From: Pirellulaceae bacterium
GTDB lineage: Bacteria; Planctomycetota; Planctomycetia; Pirellulales; Pirellulaceae
Direction of reading: 5' to 3'
Length of the DNA stretch: 48,644 nucleotides
NCBI GenBank assembly: GCA_024102795.1
Contig: JAGFJK010000174.1
Location: 1 to 48,644 of the forward strand
In this document: one piece after another, positions 45,213-48,644 of the stretch
How positions within the stretch are numbered: position 1 is the stretch's first letter
Layout of the letters: the number at the start of each line of letters is the position of its first letter
Translations under genes and position numbers: made by a program
Notes under the pieces: model-generated
The model's input: only the letters and a program-made list of their open reading frames with translations
What the model was told of the DNA's origin: nothing
The model's database searches: none

Positions 45213-46442
45213 TTACGCCTCCCGGTATGAGTTGGGGCGCCGACTCCGCAGGGCGGCTCGCAGTGACTGCACGAGCCGCTCGGCGGCCCAATCCGGTGTC
45301 AGGTGGCGCACGCTCCGTCGCGCCAGCCAGCCCATGACGCGCAGCTTTCGCCGCTGCGCGAGCAGCACGCGGTCCAGCGCTCGCTGCACCTGGCCCGCGT
45401 CGTCCGGCCGATACAACCAGCCGTTGCGCCCGTCCACCAACAACTCCTCCACGGCCTGGCTGTATACGCTGCCCAGCACGGGCAGCCCCGCCGCCAGCGC
45501 CTCGTTGACCACCAGCCCCCATTCGTCCGCCAGGCTGGGCATCACCAGCGCGCCGCTGCGAGCGTAAACGGCCGCCAACTGGTCGTGACCCAGTTCTCCC
45601 AGGCAGCAGATCGTCAGTTGCGCAGGCAGCGGCCGTGTTTCAATCCGTTCCCGTAGCGGTCCCGAACCGGCAATCGCCAGCCGCACGGGCCGCTGAGGAT
45701 GCCGAGCGACCCAGGCCGCCAATTGCTCCACCAGCGGCACGATCCCCTTGCGCTCGATCAATTGCCCGACACACAGCAGATCGAACTCGGGCGCCGACCG
45801 ATGCCTGGCCCTCTCGCCCGCCGTCACGCCCGCCGCTACCGCGCCGGCCGCCGTGTAGGGAACGCGGTCGATCCGCTGATCGGCCACGCCGAAGCGGCGT
45901 ACATAGCGAGCACCACTCTGCCCGTTCACCACGACGCGATCGGCGCGCCGAAGCAGCCAATGGCGGAGCATTTGCCGAGCGGCGCCGCGACCCTGCTCGG
46001 TGTGTTCCGACACCATGGCCCACAGCACCAGCGCCGCGTCCGGACGCTCCGCCTGATACAACGCGCTCATCAAGGAACGAAAACCCAACTCGGCCGACAG
46101 CACGACGTCCGGACGCAAGCGCCGCAGACGCTCCAGCGTGTCCCAGGGCAGGTGGACGTGCACCTTGTCGCGAAATCCCTGGCGGTGTCGCCAGGGCCGC
46201 TCCATCGACCAGCCCCGCTGCACTTCCACTTCCAGTCCGCGCCAGTCGGCCGTCCAGTTGCGGTTGCGTTCCATCGGCGTCGATACCAGCACGGTCAATC
46301 GCGCCACGCGCCGGGACAGCTCCCGGTACAACGGCAGGCGATAGGGTGGAATGAAGTTCGTCAGCAGCACGACATGCGCGGGCAGCCGGTCCGCGCTGGT
46401 GTGCGGGGAGGACGCCGCCTGAGGGACCTGAATCGCATTCAT
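45213..46442 (-). CDS. Family 4 glycosyltransferase
   Basis: 409 residues, starting MNAIQVPQAAS at 46442, where ATGA overlaps the end of the O-antigen ligase; the long open frame upstream is a shadow of that gene. NFIPPYRLPLYRELS near 32-46 is typical of the N-terminal domain. LLCVGQLIERKGIVPLVEQL and MPSLADEWGLVVNEALAAG, with E-x7-E, mark the GT4 C-terminal domain. It is a different subfamily from its neighbour. Confidence 0.92.
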   Translation of the reverse strand: MNAIQVPQAASSPHTSADRLPAHVVLLTNFIPPYRLPLYRELSRRVARLTVLVSTPMERNRNWTADWRGLEVEVQRGWSMERPWRHRQGFRDKVHVHLPWDTLERLRRLRPDVVLSAELGFRSLMSALYQAERPDAALVLWAMVSEHTEQGRGAARQMLRHWLLRRADRVVVNGQSGARYVRRFGVADQRIDRVPYTAAGAVAAGVTAGERARHRSAPEFDLLCVGQLIERKGIVPLVEQLAAWVARHPQRPVRLAIAGSGPLRERIETRPLPAQLTICCLGELGHDQLAAVYARSGALVMPSLADEWGLVVNEALAAGLPVLGSVYSQAVEELLVDGRNGWLYRPDDAGQVQRALDRVLLAQRRKLRVMGWLARRSVRHLTPDWAAERLVQSLRAALRSRRPNSYREA

Positions 46443-47782
46443 CCTGCTGCCTCCTCTGTGACCTTCGGCGACTCCGGCGACTTCAATGGGACCAAAGACC
46501 GCGAAGACCGCACTGGTTCCGAGGACCCGCCGCCAGCCCGCGGCCAGCAGAGTGCCATGATCCAGATGAAACTCGTGGCGTCGGGGACGGGACTGAAGAT
46601 CATCGAGTCGGCGACGCCGCCCAGCAGCAGAAACAGCGTGACCATATCCGGGAAGTCGGCCGGCCTCGCGACCAGCCATCCCAGCATGTGCAGCAGCGAC
46701 AGCGCCAGCAGCGTCGCACCGACCACACCCAAGCCCAGCAGCACGTGCAACAGCATGTTGTGGGCATGGTAGTTGGCCCATTCGATACCCAGTTGCGGCA
46801 GCACGAACCGCTGGCAGCCGTGCCCGAAGCCCACAAGCGGTGACTCGGCGGCCTTGGCCAGGACGCGAGGCCAGAGGTCGGTCCGGCCGTTCAGTTCGTA
46901 CACCTCGTGCGCTTCGCCCGTGCGCGAAAGCGTGGCGAACAGTCCCTCGCCGCCCAGGCCCAGCAGCAGCCACAACCCGGCCAGCAACAAGGCACTTCCC
47001 GCCAGGTACCACAGAGCGGTCGAACGCGAGTGCCGCCACGCGAACAGTCCGGCGGCCGCGACCACCGAGACGGTGGCGGTGCGGCAGTCGGTGGCCCACA
47101 ACGACACGCCGCCCAGCAGCAGCGCGGCCAGGAACAGCCTGCCCGAAAGCCAGCCTCGCCCCCACAACCCCAGCGCCAGGATCAGCACCCAGGCCGACTG
47201 CACGCCGGTTCCGTTGGGATGTGCCAGCCCGCCCAGGCGATACTCGCCCTCCGCCTCGTCCGACACCTGGTACTGATCGCGGCCAAATTCGGGAAAGACG
47301 AAATAGACGAACCAGGAAGCCACCAGCAGAGCCGCCAGTGTGGCGAGGAATGTGGTCAGCGTCCGCCGCGGCCCCAACCGCCCCAGTACGGTCGGGACGA
47401 ACAGCAGCGAACACCACAACATGCCCGCCGCGGCCGTCGCGTGCAGCGAATTGACAGCCAGCGGAATCGTCAGCAGGCTCCAGCCGGCCAGCAGCATGAA
47501 CCAGGCGGCCGGAAACCGAACCAGTTGCCTCCACACCAGCGGCAGATGCCAGAGCCCGTAGACGCCGGCCAGCGCCAACAGGCAGAGTCTCAGCAGCACC
47601 TGCCAATCGACGCTGAACTGGAAGGAATCCGTGCGGCGAAAGTTCGCTTCGTTGAAGAACACCAGACCGGCGGCCAGCAGCAGCCCGCAGGCGTCCAGCG
47701 CCAGGCGTCCCCGCGGCGGCGCGCACCGGTCGCTGGCCGCGACGCGACCGAGCTCCCACGCACCCACACCTGGCATCGCCAT
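46439..47782 (-). CDS. O-antigen ligase / polymerase family membrane protein
   Basis: 447 residues with about ten hydrophobic helices. Before the long loop are TFLATLAALLVASWFVYFVF and an ATDCRTA segment. The family loop has ELNGRTDLWPRVL and WANYHAHNMLLHVLLGLG, as in Wzy_C/WaaL proteins, which join glycan units or attach them to lipid A. Whether it is a ligase or polymerase cannot be told. The start has GGAGGT seven bases upstream. Confidence 0.9.
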   Translation of the reverse strand: MAMPGVGAWELGRVAASDRCAPPRGRLALDACGLLLAAGLVFFNEANFRRTDSFQFSVDWQVLLRLCLLALAGVYGLWHLPLVWRQLVRFPAAWFMLLAGWSLLTIPLAVNSLHATAAAGMLWCSLLFVPTVLGRLGPRRTLTTFLATLAALLVASWFVYFVFPEFGRDQYQVSDEAEGEYRLGGLAHPNGTGVQSAWVLILALGLWGRGWLSGRLFLAALLLGGVSLWATDCRTATVSVVAAAGLFAWRHSRSTALWYLAGSALLLAGLWLLLGLGGEGLFATLSRTGEAHEVYELNGRTDLWPRVLAKAAESPLVGFGHGCQRFVLPQLGIEWANYHAHNMLLHVLLGLGVVGATLLALSLLHMLGWLVARPADFPDMVTLFLLLGGVADSMIFSPVPDATSFIWIMALCWPRAGGGSSEPVRSSRSLVPLKSPESPKVTEEAAG

Positions 47783-47820
47783 CGCTCACACCTCCATCCA
47801 TTGTCCGGCACCGCGGGCGG

Positions 47821-48644
47821 TCAGTGCCGGGCAGCTCGCACCACTTGCGCCAAGCCGGCCCAACGAGCCGCCGAGCCCGCCACGGCGCCCGCCAACATGC
47901 CGCAGGCAGCTCCCGTCACTCCGCTGAAGGGAATCGCCGCGGCCGCCAGGCCCAGAGTCACCATCAGACTCAGCACGCTGATCCGGAACCCCACGTCGGC
48001 CCGCTCGACCGCCCGCAAACCGGCGTCGGCCGCCAGCCCCCACGTCCCGGCCAGCACCGTCAGACCCATCAGGTTCAGCGCCGGCGCGTAAGCCGCGTAC
48101 GCGGGACCATACAACAGGGATAACCCGCGCGCTCCGAACAACGCGAGCGCCGCGCAGTAGCCGGCCACCAGCGGCAACAGCAACGCGGTCCACAGTACAA
48201 CCATACGCCACACCTCGGCGGGTCCGCCGGTGGCGCAGGCCAGCGCCACTCGTGGTTCCAGCAGGTTGCTCATGCCCAGCAGCAGCGGATTGCAGAGCAA
48301 TGCCAAGGTCAGGCACGCCGCCAGCGCGCCGGTCTCGGTCGCTCCCGCCAGCAGCGCCAGCAGCCAGGTCACGGCGTTCCACTGCAGCAGGAAAACCATC
48401 TGGCTGGCAAACAGCCAGCGGCCGAGCCGCCCCAGGCGCAGCAAGTCGGAAACAACTCGGCGGCGGCGGAAAGAAAACGCGCCGCGCGCCAGCCAGGCGT
48501 ACCAGACCATGACACTCAGCAAACAGGCCGCGCCGGCCGCCAGATGCGCCGTGCCCGGTCCCAGGCCGCCCGCCGCCAGCAACCAGCCCAGCAGTGCCAG
48601 TTGCAACACGACGACCAGCGCGTCCAGCGCCAACGCCGTCGCGG
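47821..48644 (-). CDS. Polysaccharide flippase (Wzx/MATE-like), 5' end outside window
   Basis: The visible 274 residues are the C-terminal part of a multi-helix membrane protein; the frame is open to the window edge, so the start is not seen. Repeated hydrophobic helices (QLALLGWLLAAGG and so on) and LYGPAYAAYAPALNLMGLTV are typical of the polysaccharide-synthesis/MATE flippases that move lipid-linked glycans across the membrane. It is followed 38 bp later by the O-antigen ligase. Confidence 0.8.
   Translation of the reverse strand, partial: ATALALDALVVVLQLALLGWLLAAGGLGPGTAHLAAGAACLLSVMVWYAWLARGAFSFRRRRVVSDLLRLGRLGRWLFASQMVFLLQWNAVTWLLALLAGATETGALAACLTLALLCNPLLLGMSNLLEPRVALACATGGPAEVWRMVVLWTALLLPLVAGYCAALALFGARGLSLLYGPAYAAYAPALNLMGLTVLAGTWGLAADAGLRAVERADVGFRISVLSLMVTLGLAAAAIPFSGVTGAACGMLAGAVAGSAARWAGLAQVVRAARH

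Noticed and set aside
45213-47801. A single 862-residue protein in this minus frame
   Set aside because: Only the last 409 residues are a glycosyltransferase; the earlier part is a frame-shifted shadow of the O-antigen ligase.

Overview
The window is GC-rich bacterial DNA that looks like Planctomycetota, probably Pirellulales-like. The evidence is the run of DUF1549/DUF1553, DUF1501 and pre-peptidase (PPC) proteins, a giant protein with a LEPR-XLL N-terminus and dockerin-like repeats, a Ser/Thr kinase fused to an nSTAND-type ATPase, and a PPi-type phosphofructokinase. No rRNA, tRNA, CRISPR array, transposase or phage gene was recognised.

Layout. 1-11023 (minus): a Ser/Thr kinase cut by the window edge and a 3,011-residue RHS/FG-GAP surface protein. 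11094-11470: a decayed delta-60 repeat fragment. 11575-12197: a TerB-like gene divergent from an Rrf2 regulator, with readable promoters on both strands and a palindromic operator. 12197-19994 (plus): Rrf2, a RidA/chorismatase-like protein, DUF1549/1553, DUF1501 and PPC proteins; a 16-unit heptanucleotide array precedes the last gene. 19998-23053: kbl and tdh (threonine to glycine) divergent from an XRE-cupin regulator. 23161-23859: a toxin-antitoxin pair with a PIN-domain toxin and a probably leaderless transcript. 24033-27099: hisD-hisC-hisB. 27100-28397: a gene-free repeat island with a 69-bp hairpin-bearing tandem array inside 24-bp inverted repeats. 28398-34228 (minus): pfp, accC, accB and a sodium:solute symporter. 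34305-48644 (minus): a large surface-polysaccharide locus.

How genes work together. AccB and AccC form the biotin part of acetyl-CoA carboxylase. HisD, HisC and HisB supply late histidine-pathway steps. Tdh and Kbl turn threonine into glycine and acetyl-CoA. The polysaccharide locus reads right to left: flippase, O-antigen ligase/polymerase, two GT4 glycosyltransferases, an FkbM methyltransferase, a WecG/TagA-type transferase and a GT2. After a gap comes a CDP-sugar cassette: CDP-glucose 4,6-dehydratase, class III aminotransferase, DUF4910 peptidase-like protein, C-methyltransferase, glucose-1-phosphate cytidylyltransferase and PIG-L deacetylase. The cassette starts CDP-6-deoxyhexose synthesis but has no RfbH in view, so its product is unknown; it is the best candidate for an undescribed pathway here. 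The repeat island and the Rrf2/RidA-like pair come next.

All calls rest on reading motifs and translations by eye; no database search was run.
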